This document shows, in pieces, positions 19,291 to 30,835 of a stretch of DNA of 64,000 nt (within the stretch, counting starts at the first letter, position 1; every line of letters begins with the position of its first letter). The DNA is from Hydrogenophaga aromaticivorans (GTDB taxonomy: Bacteria; Pseudomonadota; Gammaproteobacteria; Burkholderiales; Burkholderiaceae_C), in contig NZ_VYGV01000016.1 in the NCBI RefSeq assembly GCF_013387465.1, forward strand, positions 476,436-540,435, written 5' to 3'. The translations under genes were made by a program, and so were the position numbers. The notes under the pieces are model-generated. The model saw only the letters and a list, made by a program, of their open reading frames with translations, ran no database searches and was not told the origin of the DNA.

Positions 19291-20118
19291 TTATTTGCCG
19301 AATTCGGCGCCGAGCTCCGCTGCACGCTTTTGCGCCGCGAACAGGGCTTCCTCGAATTTGGCTTTCACACCGCTCGCCTCCATCGACGTGATCGCCGCGT
19401 AGGTGGTGCCGCCCTTGGACGTGACGCGCTCGCGCAGTGTCTGCAGCGGCTCGCTGGAACGTTGTGCCAGGGTGGCCGCGCCGATGAAGGTGCCGATGGC
19501 GAGCTGCTGTGCCACCTCGGGCGCGAGGCCCATGCGGGCGCCCGCGTCGCGCATGGCTTCGAGGAAATAGAACACATAGGCCGGGCCGGAGCCGGAGAGG
19601 GCGGTCACCGCGTCCAGGTCCGACTCCACGTTCACCCATACCAGCTCGCCAGTGGTGCGCACCACGCGCTCCACCAGGGCCCGGTCGGCGTCCGAGACGG
19701 CGGCGCGGGCCATCAGCCCGGTCATGCCCAGGCCGACCAGGGCGGGCGTGTTGGGCATGGCGCGCACGATGCGCTGTGTCTGCAGCCAGCCGGCCATGCT
19801 CTCGCTGGTGATGCCGGCGGCCACGCTCAGGTGCAGGGCGTTGCCGAGGAAGGGTCCTGCGGCCATCGCGGCGTCCTTGAAAGTCTGCGGCTTCACCGCC
19901 CAGACCACGAGATCGGAGGGTTTCAGGTCAGCGCTGGCGACAGGCAGGATGGACATGCCCGGGAACTGCTGCGCCAGCTTCGCGCGCTGCTCGTCCCAGG
20001 GCTCGACCACCTGCAGGGCGGCGCTGGGGTGGCCCTGTCGGACCAGGACGCCGATGATGGCGCTGGCCATGTTGCCGCCGCCGATGAAGGTGATGATGGG
20101 GTGGGTGGACGTGTTCAT
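19291..20118 (-). CDS. proC: Pyrroline-5-carboxylate reductase
   Basis: A 275-residue NAD(P)H-dependent reductase for the last step of proline synthesis. The Rossmann motif ITFIGGGNMASAIIG is at the N-terminus, AVKPQTFKDA in the middle, and the signature ALSGSGPAYVFYFLEAM followed by VTSKGGTTYAAI in the C-terminal dimerisation domain. The ATG at 20118 (MNTSTHPI) lies just before the Rossmann strand; an in-frame extension to 20172 is not family-like. Convergent with ubiA (22-base gap). Confidence 0.95.
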   Translation of the reverse strand: MNTSTHPIITFIGGGNMASAIIGVLVRQGHPSAALQVVEPWDEQRAKLAQQFPGMSILPVASADLKPSDLVVWAVKPQTFKDAAMAAGPFLGNALHLSVAAGITSESMAGWLQTQRIVRAMPNTPALVGLGMTGLMARAAVSDADRALVERVVRTTGELVWVNVESDLDAVTALSGSGPAYVFYFLEAMRDAGARMGLAPEVAQQLAIGTFIGAATLAQRSSEPLQTLRERVTSKGGTTYAAITSMEASGVKAKFEEALFAAQKRAAELGAEFGK

Positions 20119-20173
20119 GCGGAGATTGTCGCCCGAGCCCGAGGAGGCGCGAGGGGGAGTTTCCAAGGGCACC

Positions 20174-20327
20174 GAGGAACCGGCTTTGCCGGGCCTCTGG
20201 TGCCGCCCCCCTCCGGGGGGCTGAGGACCGCGGCTCCGCGCCTGCCTGCGCAGGCGTGGACGGGACGAAGAGTCATCAGCTCTGACGATGACGCGGCCTG
20301 CAAGGCACGCGAAGCGGCGCGGGGGGA
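20174..20327 (-). repeat. Compound post-stop repeat downstream of glpK, type A with extra hairpins
   Basis: Seen from glpK (stop at 20333) it starts with CCCCCCGCGCCGCTTCGCG 5 bases after the stop and ends in the GGCCCGGCAAAGCCGG hairpin, as in other type A copies. Its middle is enlarged by three further dyads: CGCGG/CCGCG (20229-20240), GCCTG/CAGGC (20240-20255) and GTCATC/GATGAC (20273-20292). At about 154 bases it is the longest copy seen. Confidence 0.7.
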
Positions 20328-20332
20328 GGCGG

Positions 20333-21826
20333 CTACGCCGCCGTCGTCATCCTCACCGCGTGTTCCCACTGCGCCATTTTTTCCGCCGCCCGCTCGCGCG
20401 ACAGCGTCGGATGAAACGTGCGTTCGGCGCGCCACTGTCTGGACAGTTCGTCCAGCCCGGCGTACAGCCCGCTGTGCAGGCCGGCCAGGTAGGCCGCGCC
20501 CAGTGCGGTGGTCTCGATCACCGCTGGGCGCACCACCGGGATGCCCAGCAGGTCGGCCTGGAACTGCATCAGCAGGTCGTTGACGCAGGCGCCGCCGTCC
20601 ACCCGCAACTCGCTCACGGGCACGCCACCGGCCGCGATGGCGTCGCGGCTCATGGCGTCGAGCAGGGCCGCGCTCTGGAACGCGATGCTCTCCAGCGCCG
20701 CGCGCGCGATGTGGGCCATGGTGGTGCCGCGCGTCAGACCGTTGATGCTGCCGCGCGCGTCGGCCTGCCAGTAGGGCGCGCCCAGCCCGGTGAAGGCGGG
20801 CACCAGCACCACGCCGCCCGCGTCGGGCACGCTCTCGGCCAGGGCCTGCACCTCGCTGCTGGACTCGATGGCGCGCAGCCCGTCGCGCAGCCACTGCACC
20901 ACGGCGCCGCCGATGAACACGCTGCCTTCCAGCGCGTATTGCTGCGGCCCAGGGGGTTGTGCCGCGGCGGTGGTGATCAGGCCGTTCTGGCTGGTCTGGA
21001 ACCGCTCGCCGGTGTGCATGAGCATGAAGCAGCCGGTGCCGTAGGTGTTCTTGGCCATGCCGGCCGAGAAGCAGGCCTGGCCGAACAGGGCGCTTTGCTG
21101 GTCGCCGGCCACACCGCCGATCGCCAGCGGCGAGCCCAGCCATTCGGCCTGGATATCGCCGAAGTGCGCGCTCGACGGCAGGGTTTCGGGCATCAGGCTG
21201 GGCGGGATGTCGAGCAGGGCCAGCAACTCGTCGTCCCAGCGCTGGCTGTGCACGTTGAACAGCATGGTGCGCGAGGCGTTGCTGATGTCGGTGACGTGGC
21301 GCGCGCCGCCCGTGAGCTGCCAGATCAGCCAGCTGTCGACCGTGCCGAAGGCCAGCTCGCCGCGTTCGGCCTGCGCGCGCGCGCCGGGCACGTGGTCGAG
21401 CATCCACTGGAGTTTGGTGCCGGAGAAATAGGCGTCGATGCGCAGGCCGGTCTTCTGCAACACGGTGTCGCTCAGGCCACGCTCGCGCAGTTCGGCGCAG
21501 GCGGCTTCGGCACGCCGGTCCTGCCAGACGATGGCGTTGTACACCGGCGCGCCTGTGCGCCGGTTCCACAGCAGCGTGGTCTCGCGCTGGTTGGTGATGC
21601 CCACGGCGCGGATGTCGCTCGCCTTCAGACCGGCCTGGGCCAGCGCCTCGCGCGCGGTTTCCAGCTGTGTCGTCCAGAGGCCGCGCGGGTCGTGTTCCAC
21701 CCAGCCCGGCTGGGGGTAGATCTGGCGGAACTCGCGCTGCGCCATGGCCACCACGTGGCCGTCGCGGTCGAACACGATGCTGCGCGAACTGGAGGTGCCC
21801 TGGTCCAGGGCGAGCAGGTAGGTCAT
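20333..21826 (-). CDS. glpK: Glycerol kinase
   Basis: A 497-residue FGGY-family kinase that phosphorylates glycerol to sn-glycerol 3-phosphate. Markers: [16 protein letters not shown] (phosphate 1 loop), [17 protein letters not shown] segment (WQDRRAE), [58 protein letters not shown] and [18 protein letters not shown]. The length equals the family norm. It is encoded 26 bases downstream of glpR on the same strand and divergent from the glycerol ABC importer, completing a glycerol utilisation locus. Confidence 0.97.
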   Translation of the reverse strand: MTYLLALDQGTSSSRSIVFDRDGHVVAMAQREFRQIYPQPGWVEHDPRGLWTTQLETAREALAQAGLKASDIRAVGITNQRETTLLWNRRTGAPVYNAIVWQDRRAEAACAELRERGLSDTVLQKTGLRIDAYFSGTKLQWMLDHVPGARAQAERGELAFGTVDSWLIWQLTGGARHVTDISNASRTMLFNVHSQRWDDELLALLDIPPSLMPETLPSSAHFGDIQAEWLGSPLAIGGVAGDQQSALFGQACFSAGMAKNTYGTGCFMLMHTGERFQTSQNGLITTAAAQPPGPQQYALEGSVFIGGAVVQWLRDGLRAIESSSEVQALAESVPDAGGVVLVPAFTGLGAPYWQADARGSINGLTRGTTMAHIARAALESIAFQSAALLDAMSRDAIAAGGVPVSELRVDGGACVNDLLMQFQADLLGIPVVRPAVIETTALGAAYLAGLHSGLYAGLDELSRQWRAERTFHPTLSRERAAEKMAQWEHAVRMTTAA

Positions 21827-21852
21827 GGTCTGTCTCGATCAGTTTGTGTGGA

Positions 21853-22635
21853 TCAGGCGGGGTCGTCCGAGCGGTCGGCCACCACGCATTCGACGTGGCC
21901 CTGCGCCATCAGCTCGCCAAAAGGCGGGGGCGGCGGCGCGTCGGTGAACATCACGTCGATCTCGTCGAGCCGCGCCAGTTCCACCATGGCGGGCCGGTTG
22001 AACTTGCTGTGGTCGGCGGCGAGCCAGACCTCGCGCGACTGCTCGACGATGGTGCGCGCCACCTTCACTTCGCGGTAGTCGAAGTCGCGCAGCGTGCCGT
22101 CGGACTCGATGCCGCTGATGCCGATCAGGCCGATGTCCACCTTGAACTGGCGCATGAAGTCCACCGTGGCCTCACCCACGATGCCCTGGTCGGCGCCGCG
22201 CACCAGGCCGCCGGCCACGATCACCTCGCAGTCGGGGTTGGTGCTCAGCAGCGCGGCGATGTGCAGGTTGTTGGTGATCACCCGCAGGCCGCGGTGACGC
22301 AGCAGTTCGTGGCCCACCGCCTCGATCGTGGTGCCGATGTTGAGGATCAGCGAACAGCCGTTGGGCACCCGCTGCGCGATGGCGCGCGCGATGGCGCGTT
22401 TGGCGTCGGACTGCATGGCCTGGCGCTGCCGGTAGGCGATGTTTTCGGTGGTCGATCCCGGCAGGCGCACGCCGCCGTGAAAGCGCGAGAGCAGGCCGGC
22501 CTCGGCCAGGCGCTGCACGTCGCGGCGCACGGTCTGCAGGGTCACGCCAAACCGTTCGGCCAGGGCTTCGATGGTCTGCGGGCCGCGGGTGCGCACGTCG
22601 TCGAGCAGCTGGGTGTGTCGGGGTGCGAGGTTCAT
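21853..22635 (-). CDS. glpR: DeoR-family glycerol-3-phosphate repressor
   Basis: A 260-residue DeoR regulator. The N-terminal HTH (about 5-60: RHTQLLDDVRTRGPQTIEAL, GVTLQTVRRDVQRL) is followed by a sugar-phosphate sensor domain (LNIGTTIEAVGHELL, NNLHIAALL, VDIGLIGISGIESDGTL). It likely represses both glpKR and the divergent glpSTPQUVD operon until glycerol 3-phosphate accumulates. The ATG at 22635 is chosen because the 32-residue upstream extension is hydrophobic and lies in the AT-rich promoter region. Repeated GAACATAA-type boxes lie just upstream. Confidence 0.9.
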   Translation of the reverse strand: MNLAPRHTQLLDDVRTRGPQTIEALAERFGVTLQTVRRDVQRLAEAGLLSRFHGGVRLPGSTTENIAYRQRQAMQSDAKRAIARAIAQRVPNGCSLILNIGTTIEAVGHELLRHRGLRVITNNLHIAALLSTNPDCEVIVAGGLVRGADQGIVGEATVDFMRQFKVDIGLIGISGIESDGTLRDFDYREVKVARTIVEQSREVWLAADHSKFNRPAMVELARLDEIDVMFTDAPPPPPFGELMAQGHVECVVADRSDDPA

Positions 22636-22662
22636 ACGGGGGATTCTGAAACAGGACAACCC

Positions 22663-22733
22663 GAACATAACGGAAATCAAATTTTTGCCATTAAGGGTAA
22701 ATACCGAATAAAAAAGAACATAAACGAACAATA
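22663..22733. promoter_or_regulatory. Candidate GlpR operators in the glp divergent promoter
   Basis: The motif GAACATAA occurs at 22663-22670 and 22716-22723, with a variant CGAACAATA at 22725-22733. On the other strand these read TTATGTTC, matching the E. coli GlpR half-site pattern (about WATGTTCGWT, from memory). The region is markedly AT-rich for this genome and separates glpR from glpS by 154 bases. A 6-base hairpin CACCCG-ATT-CGGGTG (22752-22766) lies in the glpS leader. Confidence 0.55.
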
Positions 22734-22789
22734 GAATCGCCGAAACGAAAACACCCGATTCGGGTGGCTGGCCTTCTTCTGGACCTGAA

Positions 22790-23868
22790 ATGCAGCTCTC
22801 TCTGGAATACGTGGGGAAAACGGTCGGACCATCGGTCCACCTCTATCCCCAGAGCCTGACCCCGGTGCCCGGCGCGGTCACGGTGTTGCTGGGTGCGACC
22901 CAGGCCGGCAAGACCAGCCTGATGCGCCTCATGGCCGGGCTGGACGTGCCCAGCACCGGCCGGGTGCTGGTGGACGGCGTCGACGTGACCGGTGTGCCGG
23001 TGCGCGAACGCAACGTGGCCATGGTCTACCAGCAGTTCATCAACTACCCCTCGATGACGGTGGCCGACAACATCGCCTCGCCGCTGAAACTGCGTGGTCT
23101 GCCGCGCGCCGCGATCGACACCCAGGTGCGGCAGCTCGCCGAGCGCCTGCACATCGACATCTTTCTGGACCGCCTGCCGGCCGAGCTCTCCGGTGGCCAG
23201 CAGCAGCGCGTGGCGCTGGCCCGCGCCCTGGCCAAGAACGCGCCGCTGATGCTGCTGGACGAGCCGCTGGTGAACCTGGACTACAAGCTGCGCGAGGAAC
23301 TGCGCGAGGAGCTGACCCAGCTGTTCGAGGCTGGTGACTCCACCGTGGTCTACGCCACCACCGAGCCTGGCGAGGCGTTGCTGCTGGGCGGCTACACGGC
23401 GGTGATGGACGCGGGCGAGCTGCTGCAATACGGGCCGACCGCCGAGGTCTTTCACGTGCCCAAATCGATCCGCGTGGCGCGTGCCTTCAGCGACCCGCCG
23501 ATGAACCTGCTGGCGGCCGAGGTGGTCGACGGCGGCGTGCAGCTGGGTGGCGGGCCGCGCCTGGCCGTGAACCTGCCCGAGCGCGCCACGCGCGCGCTGA
23601 CGGTGGGTGTGCGCGCCAGCGCCCTGCGGCTGCATGCGCGCGAGGGCGATGTGTCCCTGCCCGGCACCGTGGAACTGGCCGAGATCTCGGGCTCCGACAC
23701 CTTTGTGCACGTGCACACCGGTGTGGGCGAGGTGGTGGCCCAGCTCACCGGCGTGCACGACTTTGAACTCGGCAGCCCCATCACCCTGCACCTGAACCCC
23801 GCGCAGGCCTATGTGTTCGACCAAGCGGGCGACCTGCTGGTCGCGCCAGAGCGCAAGGGAGCGTCTCA

Positions 23869-23872
<4 letters not shown>
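22790..23872 (+). CDS. glpS: Glycerol ABC importer, ATPase subunit GlpS
   Basis: A 360-residue ABC ATPase of the MalK/UgpC type with a C-terminal TOBE region (about 270-360). Walker A is GATQAGKTS (about 35-43), signature LSGGQQQR (133-140), Walker B LMLLDEPLVNLD. The switch histidine is missing: the usual VTHDQ-type segment reads ATTEPGEAL (Thr191 in place of His). It matches GlpS of the GlpSTPQUV glycerol importer described in Rhizobium leguminosarum. It overlaps glpT by 4 bases (ATGA). See glpT for the complementary defect. Confidence 0.9.
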
Positions 23873-24939
<1,067 letters not shown>

Positions 24940-24944
24940 GCGCA

Positions 24945-24966
24945 GCGCCGGGCCGCCCCAAGCCAG
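24945..24966 (-). repeat. Fragment of type B repeat element between glpT and glpP
   Basis: GGGCCGCCCCAAGC (24950-24963) is identical to the reverse complement of the tail of the copy at 63.7 kb. The rest of the 61-base glpT-glpP gap is only loosely similar. It is read as a decayed or truncated copy, in the opposite orientation to glpT. Confidence 0.45.
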
Positions 24967-25000
24967 CTCGCACCGCAGTGCGCAGCACGAAGGAATCTCT

Positions 25001-25894
25001 ATGAGCGTGACCACCAAACCCGTGAACCAGAAAGCCTGGTTCCTGATCCTGCCGGTCTTCATCTGCGTGGCCTTCTCGGCCATCCTGCCGCTGATGACGG
25101 TGGTGAACTACTCGGTGCAGGACATCATCTCGCCCGAGCGGCGCGTCTTCGTCGGCACCGAATGGTTCGCCGCCGTGATGCGCGACGAAGACCTGCACGC
25201 CGCGCTCTGGAACCAGCTGAAATTCTCGAGCGCCGTGCTGCTGGTGGAGATACCGCTGGGCATCGCGCTGGCGCTGTCCATGCCGGCCGCGGGCTGGAAG
25301 GCCTCGGCCACGCTGGTGATCGTGGCGCTGTCGCTGCTGATTCCGTGGAATGTGGTCGGCACCATCTGGCAGATCTTCGGCCGCGCCGACATCGGCCTGA
25401 TGGGTGCCACCCTGCAGCGCCTGGGCATCGAGTACAGCTACACCGGTGACGCATTGCACGCCTGGCTCACCGTGCTGCTGATGGACATCTGGCACTGGAC
25501 GCCGCTGGTGGCGCTGCTGGCCTACGCCGGCCTGCGCAGCATTCCCGACGCCTATTACCAGGCCGCGCGCATCGACGGCGCCAGCAAGTTCGCGGTGTTC
25601 CGCTACATCCAGCTGCCCAAGATGCGCGGCGTGCTGATGATCGCCGTGCTGCTGCGCTTCATGGACTCTTTCATGATCTACACCGAGCCCTTCGTGCTCA
25701 CCGGCGGCGGGCCCGGCAACGCCACCACCTTCCTCAGCCAGTACCTGACGCAGAAGGCGGTCGGCCAGTTCGACCTCGGGCCGGCGGCGGCGTTCTCGCT
25801 GATCTATTTCCTCATCATCCTGCTGTTCTGCTTCGTGCTCTACAACTGGATGCAACGCCTGGGACAAACCGAGAAGGAGGGCGGCCATGAATGA
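25001..25894 (+). CDS. glpP: Glycerol ABC importer, permease GlpP
   Basis: A 297-residue inner-membrane permease of the MalF/UgpA class with six predicted helices. The ABC-coupling EAA loop is visible as YYQAARIDGASKFAVFRYIQLPKMRGVL. AWFLILPVFICVAFSAILP forms the first helix. The ATG at 25001 follows the ribosome site GAAGGAAT. It overlaps glpQ by 8 bases, consistent with stoichiometric production of the two permeases. Confidence 0.92.
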   Translation: MSVTTKPVNQKAWFLILPVFICVAFSAILPLMTVVNYSVQDIISPERRVFVGTEWFAAVMRDEDLHAALWNQLKFSSAVLLVEIPLGIALALSMPAAGWKASATLVIVALSLLIPWNVVGTIWQIFGRADIGLMGATLQRLGIEYSYTGDALHAWLTVLLMDIWHWTPLVALLAYAGLRSIPDAYYQAARIDGASKFAVFRYIQLPKMRGVLMIAVLLRFMDSFMIYTEPFVLTGGGPGNATTFLSQYLTQKAVGQFDLGPAAAFSLIYFLIILLFCFVLYNWMQRLGQTEKEGGHE

Positions 25895-26699
25895 TCGCCG
25901 GTTCAAGAAACGCACGATTTTCCTGATCGCCTACCTGGTCTTCGCCCTGTTGCCCATCTACTGGATGGTCAACATGAGCTTCAAGACCAATCAGGAAATC
26001 CTCTCCAGCTTCAGCCTGCTGCCGCAGGCCTTCACCTGGGACAACTACAAGACCATCTTCACCGACGAGTCCTGGTACTCGGGCTACATCAACAGCCTGA
26101 TCTACGTGGCGATCAACACCACGATCTCCCTCACGGTGGCGCTGCCCGCGGCCTACGCCTTCAGCCGCTACAGCTTCCTGGGCGACAAGCATGTCTTCTT
26201 CTGGCTGCTGACCAACCGCATGACGCCGCCCGCGGTGTTCCTGCTGCCGTTCTTCCAGCTCTACACCACGGTCGGTCTGATGGACACCCACCTGGCCGTG
26301 GCGCTGGCCCACCTGCTGTTCAACGTGCCGCTGGCGGTGTGGATTCTCGAAGGCTTCATGAGCGGCATCCCGCGCGAGATCGACGAGACCGCCTACATCG
26401 ACGGCTACAGCTTCCCGCGTTTCTTCCTCACCATCTTCCTGCCGCTGATCAAGGCCGGTGTGGGCGTGGCGGCTTTCTTCTGCTTCATGTTCAGCTGGGT
26501 CGAGCTGCTGCTCGCCCGCACGCTCACCAGCGTCAATGCCAAGCCCATCGTCGCGACCATGACACGGACCGTGAGCGCCAGCGGCATGGACTGGGCCACG
26601 CTGGCGGCCGCAGGGGTGCTGACGATTGTTCCAGGCGCGATCGTGATCTGGTTCGTTCGCCACTACATAGCCAAAGGCTTCGCCATGGGGAGGGTGTGA
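25887..26699 (+). CDS. glpQ: Glycerol ABC importer, permease GlpQ
   Basis: A 270-residue permease of the MalG/UgpE class with six predicted helices. The EAA loop reads EIDETAYIDGYSFPRFFLTI. FLIAYLVFALLPIYWMVNMSFK forms the first membrane segment. A GGAGGG ribosome site lies inside the end of glpP. It is unrelated to the glycerophosphodiesterase also called GlpQ in E. coli. It is followed at 9 bases by a type A repeat before glpU. Confidence 0.92.
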   Translation: MNDRRFKKRTIFLIAYLVFALLPIYWMVNMSFKTNQEILSSFSLLPQAFTWDNYKTIFTDESWYSGYINSLIYVAINTTISLTVALPAAYAFSRYSFLGDKHVFFWLLTNRMTPPAVFLLPFFQLYTTVGLMDTHLAVALAHLLFNVPLAVWILEGFMSGIPREIDETAYIDGYSFPRFFLTIFLPLIKAGVGVAAFFCFMFSWVELLLARTLTSVNAKPIVATMTRTVSASGMDWATLAAAGVLTIVPGAIVIWFVRHYIAKGFAMGRV

Positions 26700-26707
26700 G
26701 GATGGGT

Positions 26708-26778
26708 ACCCCCCGCGCGCCTTCGGCGCTACCCCCCAGGGGGCGCCGCTGGTGGCCCGGCAAAGCCGGTTCCGCGGC
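26708..26778 (+). repeat. Post-stop GC-rich inverted-repeat element, type A
   Basis: It starts 8 bases after the glpQ stop with ACCCCCCGCGCGCCTTCGGC, then hairpin CCCCCCAGGGGG, then GGCCCGGCAAAGCCGGTTCC. It lies inside the glp operon, between glpQ and glpU, in the orientation of the gene it follows. Confidence 0.8.
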
Positions 26779-26825
26779 GGCCTGGGATGGGCGGCACTTC
26801 GCTCGCAACAAATTGGAGATATCGC

Positions 26826-27134
26826 ATGTTTGAGTGGATGGCGTGGACCAAGCCCGTGGCCATATTTTTCACCTGCATTGTTTTAATGCTCGCCGGCATG
26901 ACGGTGTGGGAACTCAAGTCGCCCACGACGATGCGCAAGGGCTTCTTGCCCATGGCCACCACGCGGGGCGACCGCCTGTTCATCGGCTTGCTCGGGGCGG
27001 CCTACATCAACCTCGCCTTTGTCGGTATGGCCGGGTGGATCACCGAGTGGATGTCGCTGGAGCAGGAGCCCAGCATCTGGATCTCGTTCGTGGTGTCCAT
27101 GGTCTGGCTGGTCTGGACCTTGCGCAAGGGTTGA
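26826..27134 (+). CDS. glpU: Small membrane protein of the glycerol importer (DUF2160 type)
   Basis: A 102-residue protein with three likely membrane segments (about 8-28, 50-70, 82-98), beginning MFEWMAWTKPVAIFF. It matches the DUF2160-type protein encoded in glycerol ABC loci between the permeases and the binding protein (GlpU in Rhizobium). Its biochemical role is unknown; an accessory to the permease core is the usual inference. The ATG at 26826 follows TTGGAGATATCGC, a usable ribosome site. A stem-loop follows it. Confidence 0.82.
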   Translation: MFEWMAWTKPVAIFFTCIVLMLAGMTVWELKSPTTMRKGFLPMATTRGDRLFIGLLGAAYINLAFVGMAGWITEWMSLEQEPSIWISFVVSMVWLVWTLRKG

Positions 27135-27178
27135 GCCGCAGTCGGGACCGTTTTCTCTTTCCGTTGAATTCGGCCCAT

Positions 27179-27222
27179 TGCTTCCCCGGGGCCGAGCCTT
27201 CAGCGTCAACACCGGGGAAGCA
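27179..27222 (+). promoter_or_regulatory. Intercistronic stem-loop between glpU and glpV
   Basis: TGCTTCCCCGG (27179-27189) and CCGGGGAAGCA (27212-27222) are perfect 11-base inverted arms with a 22-base loop, ending 20 bases before the glpV start. No U-run follows, so it is unlikely to be a terminator. Such hairpins before or after binding-protein genes often stabilise mRNA segments and raise receptor output. Confidence 0.6.
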
Positions 27223-27241
27223 CATTGCTAGAGGAGACAAC

Positions 27242-28975
<1,734 letters not shown>

Positions 28976-29002
28976 GGACGCCTGAACGATCGAGTCGCAA
29001 CC

Positions 29003-29031
29003 GCCCCTTGTGCCGAACCGGTGCAAGGGGC
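29003..29031 (+). promoter_or_regulatory. Stem-loop between glpV and glpD
   Basis: GCCCCTTG (29003-29010) pairs with CAAGGGGC (29024-29031), with further partial pairing of GCC/GGT inside. There is no U-run, so it probably acts as an mRNA 3' barrier or partial attenuator between the receptor gene and glpD, 13 bases before the glpD start. Confidence 0.5.
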
Positions 29032-29044
29032 CACCCCCAACACC

Positions 29045-30664
29045 ATGAAACGCGCAGAACTGCTCCAATCGCTGTCCGGTACCCCCCTGTTTGATCTGGC
29101 GGTGGTGGGCGGCGGCGCCACCGGACTCGGGGTGGCGCTGGATGCCGCGCTGCGCGGCTTCTCCGTGGTGCTGCTGGAGTCGCACGACTTCGCCGGCGGC
29201 ACCTCTTCCCGTTCCACCAAACTGCTGCACGGCGGGGTGCGTTACCTGGCGCAGGGCAATGTGGCCCTGGTGCGCGAGGCGCTGGCCGAGCGCGCCACGG
29301 TGCTGCGCATCGCGCCCCACCTGGCGCAGCCGCTGCCCTTTGTCATGCCATCCTACGGCTGGTGGCAGACCCCCTTCTACGGCGTGGGGCTCAAGCTGTA
29401 CGACCTGATGGCCGGACGCGCCGGGCTGGGCCGCACCGCATTCCTGAACCGCCGGCAGACCCTGGAGGCCTTGCCGGGGGTGAATCCCCAGGGGCTGCAC
29501 GGCGGCGTGCAGTACTGGGACGGTCAGTTCGACGACGCCCGGCTGGCCCTGGCCTTGGCGCGCACCGCCGAAGTCGCGGGCGCGCGGGTGTTGAACTACG
29601 CCCGGGTCACGGCGGTGCGTCGTCTGGACGGCGCCGGCCACCCGGTCTCCGAACTCGATGTGAGCGATCGCTTTTCTGAAGAGCTCTACAAAGTGCGGGC
29701 CCGATGCGTGGTCAACGCCACCGGCGTCTGGGTCGACGAGCTGCGGGCCCATTCCAGCGGCGCCAGCGCCCAAGACGCGCCCCAGCGCATGGTGAGCCCG
29801 AGCCAGGGTGTGCACGTGGTGGTGGACCGCGAGTTCCTGCCGGGCGACCACGCGCTGCTGGTGCCCAAGACGCGCGATGGCCGGGTGCTGTTTGCCGTGC
29901 CCTGGCTGGGCAAATTGGTGCTCGGCACCACGGACACGCCGCGCCAGGACCTGCCCCGCGAACCCGATGCCTTCGCCGAGGAACTGGATTTCATCCTGAG
30001 CGAGGCCGGCCACGTGCTGAGCCGCCCGGTCACCCGGGCGGACATCCGCAGCATCTGGGTGGGCTTGCGCCCGCTGGTGGCGCCCCCGGAAACCACCGCG
30101 GGCGGCACCAAGGTCCTGTCGCGCGAACACACCATCGTGGTGGACGCCAATGGGCTGGTCACCGTCACGGGCGGTAAATGGACCACCTACCGGGCCATGG
30201 CTGACGATGTGCTGGACCGCTGCTTCGCCAGCGGACTGCTGCCCCGGCGCCCTGGTGGCTTGAGCGAACACCACACGCTGCTGGGTGCCCCCGGGCCCGA
30301 AGCGCCGGCCACGCCGATCTGCGCCCCGCCAGGTCTGCATCTGTATGGAACGGAGAAGCAGCGGGTGCTGGACTGCCCGGGACACGACCGATCCCTGGGC
30401 ATGGGACTGACCGAGGCCATGGTGCGTTACGCCGTACGCCATGAGCACGCCCACACCGTGGAAGATGTGTTGGCCCGACGCTGGCGGGTCCTGTTCCTCG
30501 ACGCCCGGGCCGCGGCGGGCATGGCGCCCGATGTTGCCGCGATCCTGGCCCAGGAGCAGGCCGCGGACCCGGCGCTCGACCGCTTTCTGTCGCTGTGCGA
30601 CCACTACTTGCCGAGCCGCACCGCCGTTTTCGCGCAAAAGCCGGTTGACAAGCCAAAGGTGTAG
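29045..30664 (+). CDS. glpD: Aerobic glycerol-3-phosphate dehydrogenase
   Basis: A 539-residue FAD-dependent dehydrogenase that oxidises sn-glycerol 3-phosphate to dihydroxyacetone phosphate and feeds electrons to ubiquinone at the inner membrane. The FAD motif is VVGGGATGLGVALDAALRG, followed by SSRSTKLLHGGVRYL and the C-terminal TVTGGKWTTYRAMADD. Its length fits the family (about 500-540). The ATG at 29045 (MKRAELL) is preferred over one eight codons upstream, which lies within the stem-loop region. It completes the pathway started by GlpSTPQUV and GlpK. The spc-operon promoter lies in its 3' end. Confidence 0.95.
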   Translation: MKRAELLQSLSGTPLFDLAVVGGGATGLGVALDAALRGFSVVLLESHDFAGGTSSRSTKLLHGGVRYLAQGNVALVREALAERATVLRIAPHLAQPLPFVMPSYGWWQTPFYGVGLKLYDLMAGRAGLGRTAFLNRRQTLEALPGVNPQGLHGGVQYWDGQFDDARLALALARTAEVAGARVLNYARVTAVRRLDGAGHPVSELDVSDRFSEELYKVRARCVVNATGVWVDELRAHSSGASAQDAPQRMVSPSQGVHVVVDREFLPGDHALLVPKTRDGRVLFAVPWLGKLVLGTTDTPRQDLPREPDAFAEELDFILSEAGHVLSRPVTRADIRSIWVGLRPLVAPPETTAGGTKVLSREHTIVVDANGLVTVTGGKWTTYRAMADDVLDRCFASGLLPRRPGGLSEHHTLLGAPGPEAPATPICAPPGLHLYGTEKQRVLDCPGHDRSLGMGLTEAMVRYAVRHEHAHTVEDVLARRWRVLFLDARAAAGMAPDVAAILAQEQAADPALDRFLSLCDHYLPSRTAVFAQKPVDKPKV

Positions 30665-30673
30665 TGCAATAAT
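30645..30673 (+). promoter_or_regulatory. Sigma-70 promoter of the spc ribosomal operon
   Basis: TTGACA (30645-30650), a 17-base spacer and AATAAT (30668-30673) give a near-consensus promoter overlapping the glpD stop. Transcription would begin near 30680, directly at a stem-loop (CTTCGCT 30680-30686 / AGCGAAG 30694-30700), leaving a leader of about 155 bases before rplN. This explains how the spc genes are expressed without an adjoining S10 operon. Confidence 0.75.
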
Positions 30674-30835
30674 CTGCGGCTTCGCTGTAAAAAAGCGAAG
30701 TTATCCGCCCACCGACGCGGGTTGTGTCCACTCTGCAGCAGGTCTGCAGGGTTGACGCGGCTGGCAACGACGGGCCCAAGACTGATCACTCCCGGCCGTG
30801 GTGGCTGGGGGGATTCAAGTTGGGACTTAAATCAA

